From: Halobacillus karajensis
GTDB taxonomy: Bacteria > Bacillota > Bacilli > Bacillales > Halobacillaceae
DNA length: 64,000 bases
Reading direction: 5' to 3'
Assembly (NCBI RefSeq): GCF_900108515.1
Contig: NZ_FNWW01000001.1
Coordinates: forward strand, 124,001 to 188,000
In this document: piece after piece, positions 53,759-62,986 of the stretch
How the letters are laid out: every line of letters starts with the position of its first letter
Numbering within the stretch: position 1 is the stretch's first letter
Program-made: the position numbers and the translations under genes
The notes under the pieces: model-generated
The model's database searches: none
The model's input: the letters and a program-made list of their open reading frames with translations, nothing else
Told to the model about the DNA's origin: nothing

Positions 53759-53885
53759 AGAAATAGATGTTCCTTTTTCTTTTTGAAAGTTCTTATTCAT
53801 AGAGCGATGATCCATTAATAACTAATTCAACTAAATGGCAGGATAGTGGGAGATCTTTGATGGTTAAGGGGCAATAGGAAAATAC

Positions 53886-53964
53886 GAGACTCCAGCGGGA
53901 CCCCACAGGGCGCAGCCCGCGGAGGCTTTCCATCTTCCCCGCGGAAAGCGAGTAGCTTTCCATC
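53886..53964. repeat. Interspersed GC-rich repeat of the Bacillaceae type
   Basis: The segments GAGACTCCAGCGGG, GCGCAGCCCGCGGAGGCT and CCCCGCGGAAAGCGAGTAG occur in this order. The stretch is much richer in GC than its surroundings and can fold. I recognise it as a widespread intergenic repeat of Bacillaceae genomes. It is non-coding; the flanking bases up to glnQ at 54074 hold nothing else. Confidence 0.75.
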
Positions 53965-54073
53965 CTATTCGGTATTGTTTTCCCAAAAGCCTTCTTATTC
54001 AGAACACAGTTTAGAGGTATTTTTGGTGTGAATGGGTAACAACAGCCTCTTATGGGAAAATGTTCTATTTTTA

Positions 54074-54796
54074 TTATAAGACTTTACTTAAAAACTCTTG
54101 TGTACGGGGGTTTTGCGGATTACCGAAAAGGCGTTCCGGAACATCTTCCTCCATAATAATTCCTTCATCCATAAACAACACGCGATCCCCCACTTCTCGA
54201 GCAAATCCCATTTCGTGTGTAACGACGACCATCGTCATCCCTTCTTGGGCAAGATCTTTCATAACCGCGAGCACATCTCCGACAAGTTCTGGATCCAGGG
54301 CTGAGGTCGGTTCATCAAACAGCATAATACTCGGTTCCATTGCCAATGACCGGGCGATGGCTACCCGTTGCTTTTGACCACCGGACAGACTTTCCGGATA
54401 AGCAACCGCTTTATCACTCAGACCGACTTTCTCCAATAAAGGGTGTGCGATTTTTTCTGCTTCTGTTTTTTTCATGCCTTTCACCTTTATTGGACCAATT
54501 GTAATGTTATCCATAACGGTCATGTGTGGGAAGAGGTTGAAGTGCTGAAACACCATCCCCACTCGGGAACGGACATCATTGATATTGATTTTAGGATCTG
54601 TCAAATTCTCCCCTTGAATGAGGACATCTCCAGAAGTGACTTCTTCTAATAGATTCAAACATCGTAAGAATGTACTCTTCCCTGAACCAGATGGTCCGAT
54701 GACACAGACCACCTCTTTTTCTTTAATCTCTGCATTAATTCCTTTTAAAACTTCATTGGAACCGAATGATTTGTGCAAATCTTTAACGGTAATCAT
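54074..54796 (-). CDS. glnQ: Polar amino acid ABC transporter ATPase, GlnQ type
   Basis: A 240-residue ATPase: Walker [21 protein letters not shown]-loop [16 protein letters not shown], signature [15 protein letters not shown], Walker [21 protein letters not shown], His in [12 protein letters not shown]. These match the GlnQ/HisP subfamily. Adjacent to the permease with a one-base overlap. Confidence 0.95.
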   Translation of the reverse strand: MITVKDLHKSFGSNEVLKGINAEIKEKEVVCVIGPSGSGKSTFLRCLNLLEEVTSGDVLIQGENLTDPKININDVRSRVGMVFQHFNLFPHMTVMDNITIGPIKVKGMKKTEAEKIAHPLLEKVGLSDKAVAYPESLSGGQKQRVAIARSLAMEPSIMLFDEPTSALDPELVGDVLAVMKDLAQEGMTMVVVTHEMGFAREVGDRVLFMDEGIIMEEDVPERLFGNPQNPRTQEFLSKVL

Positions 54797-55452
54797 TACA
54801 CATCCAGTCTCCTTTCAACACGTCTCAAATATACAGCCGTTGGTACGGTAATAACTAAATACATGACACAAACCATGGTCAGGGCCTGGAATGCCTGAAA
54901 CGTCATTCCATAATATTGCTGTCCCATATACAGCAATTCCCCTACTGCAATTACAGAAAATAGAGACGTATCCTTCAAGCTGATGACGAATTGGTTTCCA
55001 AGTGGCGGAATCATACGCCTGAAGGCTTGTGGCCAGATAATATAACGCATCGTCTGATTCCGGGTGAGTCCGATGGAACGACCGGCTTCTTCCTGCCCTG
55101 TATCAATCGAGTACACCGCTCCTCGTACAATTTCTGCTATGTAGGCACCGGCGTTCACAGCAATGGCGATAATAGAAGCAGTAATTTTGTCAATATTGAT
55201 TCCTGTTAAATCTGAGAGACCAAAGTAGATGAACAAGATTTGAGCCAGGATCGGGGTACCACGGACAACTTCCACATAAACCGTCGCAATTCCATATATA
55301 AGCTTACTTTTCGACAAGCGGGCAAAACCAAAAATAGCACCGAGGATAAATCCTAAGATTAGTCCGACAAAGGTAATAAGCAGTGTCCATACCAAACCCT
55401 CGAGCAAAAAAGGCATGACACGAAAATAGTGCGATTCTGTAATGAATTCCAT
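54796..55452 (-). CDS. glnP: Polar amino acid ABC transporter permease, GlnP type
   Basis: A 218-residue HisMQ-type permease with five TM helices: [24 protein letters not shown] at the start and the EAA-like loop [35 protein letters not shown] at 55452, ten bases after AAGGAG; a longer frame to 55497 has no support. A hairpin lies between it and glnH. Confidence 0.93.
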   Translation of the reverse strand: MEFITESHYFRVMPFLLEGLVWTLLITFVGLILGFILGAIFGFARLSKSKLIYGIATVYVEVVRGTPILAQILFIYFGLSDLTGINIDKITASIIAIAVNAGAYIAEIVRGAVYSIDTGQEEAGRSIGLTRNQTMRYIIWPQAFRRMIPPLGNQFVISLKDTSLFSVIAVGELLYMGQQYYGMTFQAFQALTMVCVMYLVITVPTAVYLRRVERRLDV

Positions 55453-55518
55453 TATATGTATACGCTCCTTGTGTTCCGTATTAGGTGGTGAGTACATGTC
55501 AGTTATTTAATTTAATAG

Positions 55519-55554
55519 AAAAGCGTAACAAGCCAATCCCTTGCTACGCTTTTT
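55519..55554 (-). terminator. Intercistronic hairpin between glnH and glnP
   Basis: AAAGCGTAGCAAG / CTTGTTACGCTTTT on the minus strand with one wobble, 19 bases after the glnH stop. Likely partial terminator or mRNA stabiliser giving more binding protein than permease. Confidence 0.7.
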
Positions 55555-55572
55555 CCGATCAGCTCCCCACTA

Positions 55573-56373
55573 TTACTCGGAAGATTCTGTGCCGTATTTA
55601 CGCTCACCGAACCATTTTTCATAGATGTCATCGTATGTCCCGTTATCTATTAATGTCTGCAGCGCTTCATTTACATCTTCCACGAGCTCAGAATCTTTTG
55701 GAAACGCGATTCCATATTGCTCTCCTTGTAAAATGTCTCCAGCTGTTTTCAAGCCTTCAGAGTCATTCGCCACATAGTATTGTACGTTTGGTACGTCATA
55801 CATGACGGCATCCAGGCGGCCGGCTTCAAGGTCCATGTAAGCCTCGACAATCCCCGGGAATGTGATTAATTCAGCGTCCGGGTGATTTTCCTTAATATAC
55901 GCTTCACTTGTTGTTCCGGAACGGGTGCCTACTTTTTTACCTGTCAGGTCATCTGCAGACTTGATTTCTTCATTATCGGCGCTTACCGCAAGCATCAGTC
56001 CTGCATCATAATAAGGATCGGAAAAATCGATGGTTTCTTTCCGCTCTTCCGTAATCGTCATCCCTGCAATCCCGATATCATAACGTCCGGACTGCATTCC
56101 GGCGACAACCCCATCAAATTTCATCGATTCAATCTCAACATTGAATCCTGCTTCTTCAGCAATCGCTTTAATCAAATCGATGTCGAAGCCTTCCATTTCT
56201 CCAGTTTCCTCGTTCATAAACTCAAATGGAACGAAATTGTTATCGGTTGCGACTGTGTACGTTTCCCCAGAGTCACCGGAGTCTCCTGATGCTTCTTCAC
56301 TATCACTACCACAAGCGACAAGAATCGTACTGAGAACTAAAACCATAATAAATAAGTACCATTTCGATTTCAT
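55573..56373 (-). CDS. glnH: Polar amino acid ABC transporter binding lipoprotein, GlnH type
   Basis: A 266-residue family 3 solute-binding protein. The lipobox LVACGSD puts the lipidated Cys near residue 21, followed by a Ser/Gly/Asp-rich linker. Domain motifs: FVPFEFMNEETGEMEGFDIDLIKAIAEEAG and YDIGIAGMTITEERKETIDFSDPYY, typical of GlnH/ArtJ. Glutamine, arginine or cystine are possible ligands; the sequence does not settle it. First gene of glnH-glnP-glnQ. Confidence 0.93.
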   Translation of the reverse strand: MKSKWYLFIMVLVLSTILVACGSDSEEASGDSGDSGETYTVATDNNFVPFEFMNEETGEMEGFDIDLIKAIAEEAGFNVEIESMKFDGVVAGMQSGRYDIGIAGMTITEERKETIDFSDPYYDAGLMLAVSADNEEIKSADDLTGKKVGTRSGTTSEAYIKENHPDAELITFPGIVEAYMDLEAGRLDAVMYDVPNVQYYVANDSEGLKTAGDILQGEQYGIAFPKDSELVEDVNEALQTLIDNGTYDDIYEKWFGERKYGTESSE

Positions 56374-56967
56374 CCATTTTCCCCCTTTTATTATGTGGAT
56401 CTCTATTATCTCAAATTTTACTACTAATGCAAATTTTCTGAATAATTTATTTAGCTGTCTTTTCGAACGAAAAATACTATTCTGTTAAACTGAGGTAAGA
56501 AATGCTCATATTTACTATGATTTCATTTATTTTTCTAGGTATTACAAGTAAATATAATAAAATCCCTTAGATAATCTCGGATTCAAAAGGTTTCAGGTAA
56601 TAGGTTTATATCCCTAAAAATGAAAAAGATGGATATCGTGTAAGGAGAACATTGCTATGCTTCTTTCATATATCTAATGGCCTTAGAGGGATTTAGAACT
56701 ATGAAGCCTATGATGGGTTTGGGTGAAATGTACCTTCGATACCCATTACTAGGGAATCATAGGTACATTTAAAGTGGATTGTGGTTAAAGAAAGATCTTT
56801 ACATACAGGAATGGAGATAAATACAAATAATAACTGGTGTTACCTCAGAGGTCGTCACACGAGAATGGCCATCATGAATATTGGAGACTATCAACAGAGA
56901 ATCGCTTCGTATTAGAGGCTTCTCGATCATCCATAGGATTTCATTTAGTAGAAAATCATATAATCTA
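56374..56967. other. Gene-free interval with a 10-bp inverted repeat
   Basis: About 590 bases upstream of glnH. No frame or RNA motif was recognised on either strand. One perfect inverted repeat, AAATGTACCT (56726-56735) and AGGTACATTT (56761-56770), is separated by 25 bases. The rest is AT-rich and could be a decayed gene. Confidence 0.5.
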
Positions 56968-57001
56968 ATAAGAGCCCCCGGATATGGGGGCTCTTATTAG
57001 T
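56968..57001. terminator. Terminator after the PepSY gene
   Basis: CTAATAAGAGCCCCC / GGGGGCTCTTATTAG with a 6-base loop reaches the stop codon of the PepSY gene. The palindrome is symmetrical, so it could work from both sides. Confidence 0.8.
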
Positions 57002-57525
57002 TAGTCCTCTTTATCTTTTTCAAACTCGATAACTTCACCGGTTTGCCCATGGATCGTTACTTCATATTCGTATTCTCCATCGTGCAGTTCAAATTCATAA
57101 TGTCCATCATCGATTCCCATTTCTTTGACTTCACTGCCAGCCGCTTTTTCTTTCGCCGTTTTCTCCGCGTCTTCTTTCTTCACTTTTATCCCAGCGGCTG
57201 CTTTTTCTTCGGACTCATCCTCGTCACCATCACGATCTATTTTGACTATTTCTCCGGTGTTCGCATCAAGATCAACATTCATTTCTTTTCCTTCTTCCGT
57301 ATGCCCATCTATTTCATATAGGAGGACACCATCCTCTTTATCTTTTTCTACTTTATCAATTGTAAGACCATTGATTTCTTTTTTTGCTGCTGATTCAGCT
57401 TCTTTTTGTGTGAATTTGACATCCTTCTCTGACCAGCTAGAATCATCTGACATAGCACTAACACCGTAAGCACCCCCGAGAAGAACGGCACCTATAATCC
57501 CACTAATTAACCATGTTTTCTTCAT
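57001..57525 (-). CDS. Secreted/anchored protein with two PepSY domains (YkoI-like)
   Basis: A 174-residue protein: one N-terminal hydrophobic segment (LISGIIGAVLLGGAYGVSA), then two PepSY repeats (KEAESAAKKEINGLTIDKVEKDKEDGVLLYEIDGHTEEG and the parallel KEDAEKTAKEKAAGSEVKEMGIDDGHYEFELHDGE), each ending in a 'T-G-E-V/I' strand. Very acidic. PepSY domains often inhibit proteases or modulate signalling outside the cell. ATG at 57525 after AAAGGAGGAAACAAA. B. subtilis ykoI occupies the same place beside ykoGH. Confidence 0.88.
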   Translation of the reverse strand: MKKTWLISGIIGAVLLGGAYGVSAMSDDSSWSEKDVKFTQKEAESAAKKEINGLTIDKVEKDKEDGVLLYEIDGHTEEGKEMNVDLDANTGEIVKIDRDGDEDESEEKAAAGIKVKKEDAEKTAKEKAAGSEVKEMGIDDGHYEFELHDGEYEYEVTIHGQTGEVIEFEKDKED

Positions 57526-57612
57526 TTTGTTTCCTCCTTTTATTGTTCTACTTTTACTATATCCAGCGTGCATGAGAACAAATGGAGAAGAAAATGAGAA
57601 TTTGATGAGAAA

Positions 57613-58143
57613 TTAATCATCCCATGTAATGGATAGGATCTCCCCAGTAATGGCATGGATTTGTACGGTTGCTTCAAGTTCGTCTTCCCGTTCTATTTCA
57701 ACAAGAAAGTAGGCAGGGTCTTTTTCGTTTTCAAAATCGATATCATCAACTTTCCCGTCGACTTCCTTGAGCGCGGCTTCTTTCGCTTTCTCTTCTGTAA
57801 TCGGCTGAGCTTCAGCTTCTTGATCGGGAGGACTTGGTTCAGATAGTGGTGTGTCTTTTTCATTTTGAAAATCTTCAAGCTGCCGGATTCTTGCGACACG
57901 ACCATCTTCTTTCGCTATCACTACTTCATAAAGACCTTCTTTGAGCTCTAAGGAAGCCAGGTAATGGTCATCCATTGAAGTCATATCTGTAATTTGTCCA
58001 TTGTATTGAGACTGTACTTTCTCACGAATATCGGTCTCTGACAAAGGTTCAGCGCTAAGGCGCTGGTTTACAATCTGCCATCCAATAAGCAGCAAAACGG
58101 CCAACCCAAGTATGGAAATCACTACTTTTGTAAATGTAGACAT
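57613..58143 (-). CDS. Membrane-anchored PepSY domain protein (YkoJ-like)
   Basis: A 176-residue protein with one TM helix (VVISILGLAVLLLIGWQIV), then an extracytoplasmic part ending in a PepSY domain (ITEEKAKEAALKEVDGKVDDIDFENEKDPAYFLVEIERED, ATVQIHAITGEILSI); an earlier degenerate repeat spans about 35-85. ATG at 58143 follows AAGGAGGAAGCGT; an ATG at 58161 has a poorer RBS. It lies 20 bases after the kinase gene in the same operon. Confidence 0.86.
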   Translation of the reverse strand: MSTFTKVVISILGLAVLLLIGWQIVNQRLSAEPLSETDIREKVQSQYNGQITDMTSMDDHYLASLELKEGLYEVVIAKEDGRVARIRQLEDFQNEKDTPLSEPSPPDQEAEAQPITEEKAKEAALKEVDGKVDDIDFENEKDPAYFLVEIEREDELEATVQIHAITGEILSITWDD

Positions 58144-58163
58144 ACGCTTCCTCCTTGTCATAA

Positions 58164-59528
58164 TCATACCTTCCAAAAATGTGAATTCCCTGAGAGAGGC
58201 AAGAGAATGCTTGCTGTGGTTCCTTTCCCTTTTTGGCTGGATAATGTGATTTCTGCTCCGATCGCTTGTGCCAATTCTTTCGCCAGAGAAAGACCGAGCC
58301 CTGATCCTTCCGTTCTTGACTGATCCACTTGGTAAAAACGATCGAATACTTTATCGAGCTCCTCTTCTGTCATCCCCATTCCCTTATCGGTGATATGAAT
58401 GCGTGCCTTATCCTCTGTCTCATCGACCTTTATTATAATCGGTCCTTCACTATATTTGCGGGCGTTATCCATAAAAATGTAAAGCAGCTGCTTTAACTTC
58501 TGCTCATCCGTTTGGACTTGTATTTCCTTTATACCTTCCCAGTCTACTTGACGGTGATAAGCATGTTCAAAAGAAGCAACCGTTGTATTGAGAAAAGGGG
58601 ATAATGCGATACTCTCTAAGTACACATTCCACTTCTCTTCCTGTTTTGCAAGGAGAAGAAGTTGCTGGGTCAGCTCCCGCATCCGTTTTGCCTCAGAATG
58701 AATTGCTTCTACAGATTCTTGAAAAAGTTCTTCATCCTGAGTTCCTCTCCTTTTTAAAAGGCTTGCGTAAGACTCAATTACCGTCAAAGGTGTCTTCAGC
58801 TCATGGGAAGCATTGGATACAAATTGTTCCTGTTTTTGATAATTATCTTCTAGCTGGACGATCATTTTATTGAATGTATCTGCCATTTGGGATAATTCAT
58901 CTTTCGAATTTCCTTCATAAGTAATCTGTTTGAATTGACCACTTCCGCGGATCTCCTGCATCGTTACAATTAAAGAGCGAATCGGATTCGCTATCAGTTT
59001 ACTTAAAAAATGGGCAGAAAGAAAAAGGGGGACGATTGCTAAAATGGTGACAATTACCAGAACGATCTGTAAAATGCTTAAATTGTCCTCCGTCGTTTCA
59101 AGGCTTTGAGTTAACTGTAGAGCTGCAATGTTTCCATTTGTCCAAATGATGGGAATGGAAACAAAAGCATGTGGAACGCCTTGATAACTTCGAACGTCTG
59201 CTTTCTCCCTTTCTTCATAATGATATGTCTGGTCGGTTAAGTACTGCTGTCCTCCACCGGTCAAATTGACATCTGCAGTCCCATCCTGGAGAACGACTCT
59301 TATCATTCCATTTCCTGGTACATAAGCTCTCAACAGTTCAGCCGAAGGGGCATCTTCCGACCGTTCGTTGATTTCTGTCACAATCCGCTCGGCTTCCTGC
59401 TGTGTTTCTTGAAGATCACTATCATAAACAATTTTACTGAATGAAAAATAAACCGCACTGCTGATCAGGAGAAGAAGAAAGATGAAGAGGCCAGTCGTAT
59501 AGAATTGAATTCTATTTCCTAGTTTCAT
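58164..59528 (-). CDS. Sensor histidine kinase, YkoH-like
   Basis: A 454-residue kinase: TM1 (about 12-33), an extracytoplasmic sensing domain of roughly 120 residues, TM2 (about 150-172), HAMP, HisKA with SNASHELKTPLTVIESYASL (phospho-His) and HATPase with DNARKY, ITDKGMGM and GSGLGLSLAKEL motifs. With PepSY proteins next door it parallels B. subtilis YkoH. The signal is unknown; cell-envelope or protease status is a guess. Its ATG overlaps the regulator stop by four bases. Confidence 0.92.
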   Translation of the reverse strand: MKLGNRIQFYTTGLFIFLLLLISSAVYFSFSKIVYDSDLQETQQEAERIVTEINERSEDAPSAELLRAYVPGNGMIRVVLQDGTADVNLTGGGQQYLTDQTYHYEEREKADVRSYQGVPHAFVSIPIIWTNGNIAALQLTQSLETTEDNLSILQIVLVIVTILAIVPLFLSAHFLSKLIANPIRSLIVTMQEIRGSGQFKQITYEGNSKDELSQMADTFNKMIVQLEDNYQKQEQFVSNASHELKTPLTVIESYASLLKRRGTQDEELFQESVEAIHSEAKRMRELTQQLLLLAKQEEKWNVYLESIALSPFLNTTVASFEHAYHRQVDWEGIKEIQVQTDEQKLKQLLYIFMDNARKYSEGPIIIKVDETEDKARIHITDKGMGMTEEELDKVFDRFYQVDQSRTEGSGLGLSLAKELAQAIGAEITLSSQKGKGTTASILLPLSGNSHFWKV

Positions 59529-60211
59529 CGCGGGTCCTTCATTACATAGCCGACACCTCGGACAGTTTGAATCAGCTTCGGCTCGTATCCTTTATCCATT
59601 TTGTTGCGCAAATAACGGATGTACACATCTACAATATTCGTGTCACCGTAATAATCGTACCCCCAGACACCTTCCAACAGCTGTTCACGATTGAGCACCT
59701 GGCGTTTATGTTTCATTAAATACACAAGCAAAGAAAACTCCTTTGCGGTGAGCTCGATGTTCTTTCTCCCACGCTTCACTTCATGTGTTCTCTCATTCAC
59801 AGTAAGATCCGCAATCCTCATCTCTTCTACCTCTTGTTGAACTGGTTTTGTTCGTAAAGCGGCCCTGATCCTTGCAAGCAGTTCCTCAATATCAAAAGGC
59901 TTTGTCACATAATCATTAGCGCCTAGATCCAGTCCTGTAACCTTATCTTCCACCGCATCTTTGGCCGTCAGCATGATGACAGGTGTTGAATCTTCCCCAG
60001 AACGAAGTCTCTTAAGAAGCTCTGTACCACCTAATTCCGGAAGCATCACATCAAGCAGAACCAGGTCCCACTCTTCTTCACGGAAAAGGCGCAGTCCTTC
60101 CATACCATCATGGGCTTTGGTCACTTTGTACCCTTCATATTCAAGTTCAAGTTCTAATACACGGGCAATCTTCTTTTCGTCTTCCACTACTAAAATATTT
60201 GGCGTACGCAT
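59525..60211 (-). CDS. OmpR family response regulator, YkoG-like
   Basis: A 228-residue regulator. Receiver domain 1-118 with phospho-Asp in DLVLLDVMLPELGG and conserved Lys in YVTKPFDIEE; winged helix domain 130-225 (LTVNERTHEVKRGRKNIELTAKEFSLLVYLMKH, VDVYIRYLRNKMD). First gene of the regulator-kinase-PepSY-PepSY unit. Confidence 0.94.
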   Translation of the reverse strand: MRTPNILVVEDEKKIARVLELELEYEGYKVTKAHDGMEGLRLFREEEWDLVLLDVMLPELGGTELLKRLRSGEDSTPVIMLTAKDAVEDKVTGLDLGANDYVTKPFDIEELLARIRAALRTKPVQQEVEEMRIADLTVNERTHEVKRGRKNIELTAKEFSLLVYLMKHKRQVLNREQLLEGVWGYDYYGDTNIVDVYIRYLRNKMDKGYEPKLIQTVRGVGYVMKDPR

Positions 60212-60504
60212 TCGTCATCCCTCATTTAATTTGTTGTGTTTATTTTAGCACAGGAAGGAGCTATGAGAGAGAGAGGATGGATACGGTTATTGTGCAAAAC
60301 GAACATTATTAAAAGAATTGAACAAAGTCGAAACAAACATCCCCGCAGATCCTCTCAGAAAAATGGTGCGATGGAAAAAAGGCATTTTCTCGTCCTTCCA
60401 TCCACCACAAGTACAGACAATTAAGACACTGGCTTTCTAAAAATCTTCCCTCTCTCTGGCTATTGCCTCATAGCGAAACAGCCCCTCCCTCTCATTCAAT
60501 CAAA

Positions 60505-60538
60505 AAAAAGACGCCCCTGCCAAAAAGGGACATCTTAC
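60505..60538 (-). terminator. Terminator downstream of glcD
   Basis: AAGATGTCCC / GGGGCGTCTT with two wobbles and eight T on the minus strand, 125 bases after the glcD stop. The 290 bases from here to the YkoG-like gene contain its promoter region but nothing I can pin down. Confidence 0.7.
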
Positions 60539-60661
60539 TTTGATTAAGGGTCTGCTTCCATCAATAAATCTACTAAATACACCGAATCAATTTTTCCATT
60601 TAAGCCTTCACGTTCAACACCCAATTTCATCTATAGCAGTTGTCATAGCTCAACCGTTCCT

Positions 60662-62071
60662 TCAGCAGACTACTCCTGATGAAGCACCAACTTCTGACCT
60701 TTCTGGAAATACTTTTCCTGGATTTAGTATCCCATTGGGATCCCAGCTATCCTTAATTCTCTTCATCATATCAAGGCCGATTTCACCAAGCTCAAGCTCC
60801 ATAAACGGGGCTTTCATCGTGCCGATGCCATGTTCGCCGGAGAGGGTCCCGCCAAGATCTAGCGCAGCCTGGAACATTTCTTCGACGGCTTTCTCTACAC
60901 GCTTCATTTCTTCTACATCGCGTTTATCGCATAAAATGTTTGGATGCAGATTTCCGTCACCAGCATGTCCGAATGCAACTACTTCTACATTGTACTTCTC
61001 TTTAATGCTTTCTAAACGATCCATGAAGTCCGGTATTTTACTGCGTGGGACTGTGGCATCCTCAGACACTTTGGTCGGTTTGATTTTAGCAATCGCTGGA
61101 GATACCTGTTTACGAGCATGCCAGAGTTTACCTGCTTCATCATCACTTTTTGGGATAATGATTTCTTTCGCGCCCATACCCACCATGATCTTTTCAATAA
61201 GCCCCCGTTCAATACGAAGGGTTTCTGGGTGTCCGTCCAATTCGAGTATAATGACAGCAGCAGCACTGACTGGTAATCCGACAGGCTGGAATTTCTCGAC
61301 AGCTACAATACAGGCATGATCCATAAATTCCATTTTGGAAGGAAGGATTCCTGATGTAAGTGTCTGGGATATTGCTTCTCCTGCTTTCCTCACCTCATCA
61401 AAAGCGACCATTATCGTCTGGACTGCCGGCGGTTTAGGCATCAGCTTCAACGTTGCCCCAACGATGACACCAAGCGTTCCTTCCGAACCGACAATGAGTT
61501 TCGTTAAATCAATCCCAGTCACATTCTTAATCGTCTGTCCTCCTGTCCGGATCAATTCCCCTTCAGGTGTGACCACTTCGAGACCAATCACATGATCTTT
61601 GGTTACCCCGTATTTCAACCCCCGAGGCCCGCCAGAGTTTTCTGCGAGATTGCCGCCGATAGTGGCCACATGTGCACTGCTCGGATCCGGGGCATACATC
61701 AGGCCGTGTTTTTCCGCTGCTTTATTGATGTTCCCCGTCAACACACTCGGTGTCACGTTTACGGTAAGGTCACGTGGATGAAGATCGATAACGGCAGGAA
61801 ATTGAGACATGTCCAGGACGATCCCCCCATGAACAGGAAGCGGCCCACCACTCAAGCATGTACCAGATCCGCGCGGGTGGACCGGAACTTTATAGCGGTT
61901 GGCCAACTTAAGCACTTCCAATACTTCATGTTTTTCTTTCGCTTGAACGACTGCATCCGGCAGGTGTTCGCCAAAGGAAGCATCAAAGCTGTAACTGTGA
62001 CGATCAGCTAGCGTTGTCAGCACCTGGTTTTCTGGAATCCATTCCTGCAATTCTTTCAGCCACTTTCCCAT
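60662..62071 (-). CDS. glcD: FAD-linked oxidase, GlcD / D-lactate dehydrogenase type
   Basis: A 469-residue flavoprotein of the vanillyl alcohol oxidase fold. The FAD-binding PCMH part (about 35-215) has VPVHPRGSGTCLSGGPLPVHGGIVLD, PDPSSAHVATIGGNLAENSGGPRGLKYG and VGSEGTLGVIVGATLKL. The C-terminal cap ends GGTLSGEHGIGTMKAPFM and LDMMKRIKDSWDPNGILNPGKVF, the GlcD/D-LDH signature. Oxidises a 2-hydroxy acid such as glycolate or D-lactate. No GlcE or GlcF partners follow. Located behind an RpiR regulator, suggesting D-lactate (for example from muramic acid ether cleavage), as inference only. Confidence 0.92.
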   Translation of the reverse strand: MGKWLKELQEWIPENQVLTTLADRHSYSFDASFGEHLPDAVVQAKEKHEVLEVLKLANRYKVPVHPRGSGTCLSGGPLPVHGGIVLDMSQFPAVIDLHPRDLTVNVTPSVLTGNINKAAEKHGLMYAPDPSSAHVATIGGNLAENSGGPRGLKYGVTKDHVIGLEVVTPEGELIRTGGQTIKNVTGIDLTKLIVGSEGTLGVIVGATLKLMPKPPAVQTIMVAFDEVRKAGEAISQTLTSGILPSKMEFMDHACIVAVEKFQPVGLPVSAAAVIILELDGHPETLRIERGLIEKIMVGMGAKEIIIPKSDDEAGKLWHARKQVSPAIAKIKPTKVSEDATVPRSKIPDFMDRLESIKEKYNVEVVAFGHAGDGNLHPNILCDKRDVEEMKRVEKAVEEMFQAALDLGGTLSGEHGIGTMKAPFMELELGEIGLDMMKRIKDSWDPNGILNPGKVFPERSEVGASSGVVC

Positions 62072-62085
62072 CTCATCATTCCTCC

Positions 62086-62973
62086 TTATCCCTTTCCGTT
62101 CTTCGTTTTTTTCCCTTTCAATAGATCCATCACATCTGTGATTTCATGGAAATAATTCGAGGCCTCATCCCATTGCTCTGTCACAATATTCACAAAAAGA
62201 ATATCAATCATATGCAGCTGAGCTAACCGGGAGGAAGTGGCCCCACTTCGAAACGGAGCTGGAATTTCCCTCGACGCAGAAATGAATAAGGAAACATCCG
62301 CATGCGCGGTCACCGGGGACTGACCATACCGAGTCAAACTGATGGTACGCGCCCCCTTCTTCTTGGCAATTTCCATAATTTCAGCCGTTTCATACGTTTC
62401 CCCTGAAAAAGAAATCCCGAAGACGACATCCTTTTCACTGACATTTGCTATATTCATTGCCGCATTATGCATGTCGGTAAAAGCAGATGTCGGTTTGTTT
62501 ATTCGCAGGAATTTTTGCTGGGCATCTTGGGCAATAATACCTGAAGCTCCCACCCCGAAGAAATGAATGTTCTCTGCTTCCTTCAAAACGTTCACCGCTT
62601 CTGCCAGTGTCCTGTAATCCACCATTTCTGTCGTTTCCCTGATTGCCTGCAGGCTGTTATTCGTAACTTTTTCAACGATGGAATCGGAAGCTTCTCCAGG
62701 TTGAATGTCGCGATACCTGGCTTCCGGTTTCTTTTGCAAATCTCCTGAAATTCTTAACTTCAACTCCTGGAGCCCTTTTAGCCCCAAGGACTTGCATAAG
62801 CGGATAACCGCCGCACTGCTTGTTGAACTGAGTCTGCCGAGCTGTGTCGCTGTACAATGAATCGCTTCATGCGGTTGAGCGATAATGAATTCTGCAATCT
62901 TTTTTTCTGACGGCGGGAGCTTATCCTTCATTTCATTCAAAATAACAAGCCCGCCTGTTAAGGAATTTTTCAT
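62086..62973 (-). CDS. RpiR family transcriptional regulator
   Basis: A 295-residue regulator: N-terminal HTH (1-77; PSEKKIAEFIIAQPHEAIHCTATQLGRLSSTSSAAVIRLCKSLGL) and a C-terminal SIS sugar-phosphate binding domain (about 115-250; NIHFFGVGASGIIAQDAQQKF and VVFGISFSGETYETAEIMEIAKKKGA). The MurR/RpiR group senses sugar phosphates, often of amino sugars. ATG at 62973 follows GTGGTGGAAC; a further upstream start would overlap the permease end. Co-directional with the ABC genes and glcD. Confidence 0.93.
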   Translation of the reverse strand: MKNSLTGGLVILNEMKDKLPPSEKKIAEFIIAQPHEAIHCTATQLGRLSSTSSAAVIRLCKSLGLKGLQELKLRISGDLQKKPEARYRDIQPGEASDSIVEKVTNNSLQAIRETTEMVDYRTLAEAVNVLKEAENIHFFGVGASGIIAQDAQQKFLRINKPTSAFTDMHNAAMNIANVSEKDVVFGISFSGETYETAEIMEIAKKKGARTISLTRYGQSPVTAHADVSLFISASREIPAPFRSGATSSRLAQLHMIDILFVNIVTEQWDEASNYFHEITDVMDLLKGKKTKNGKG

Positions 62974-62986
62974 AGTTCCACCACTC

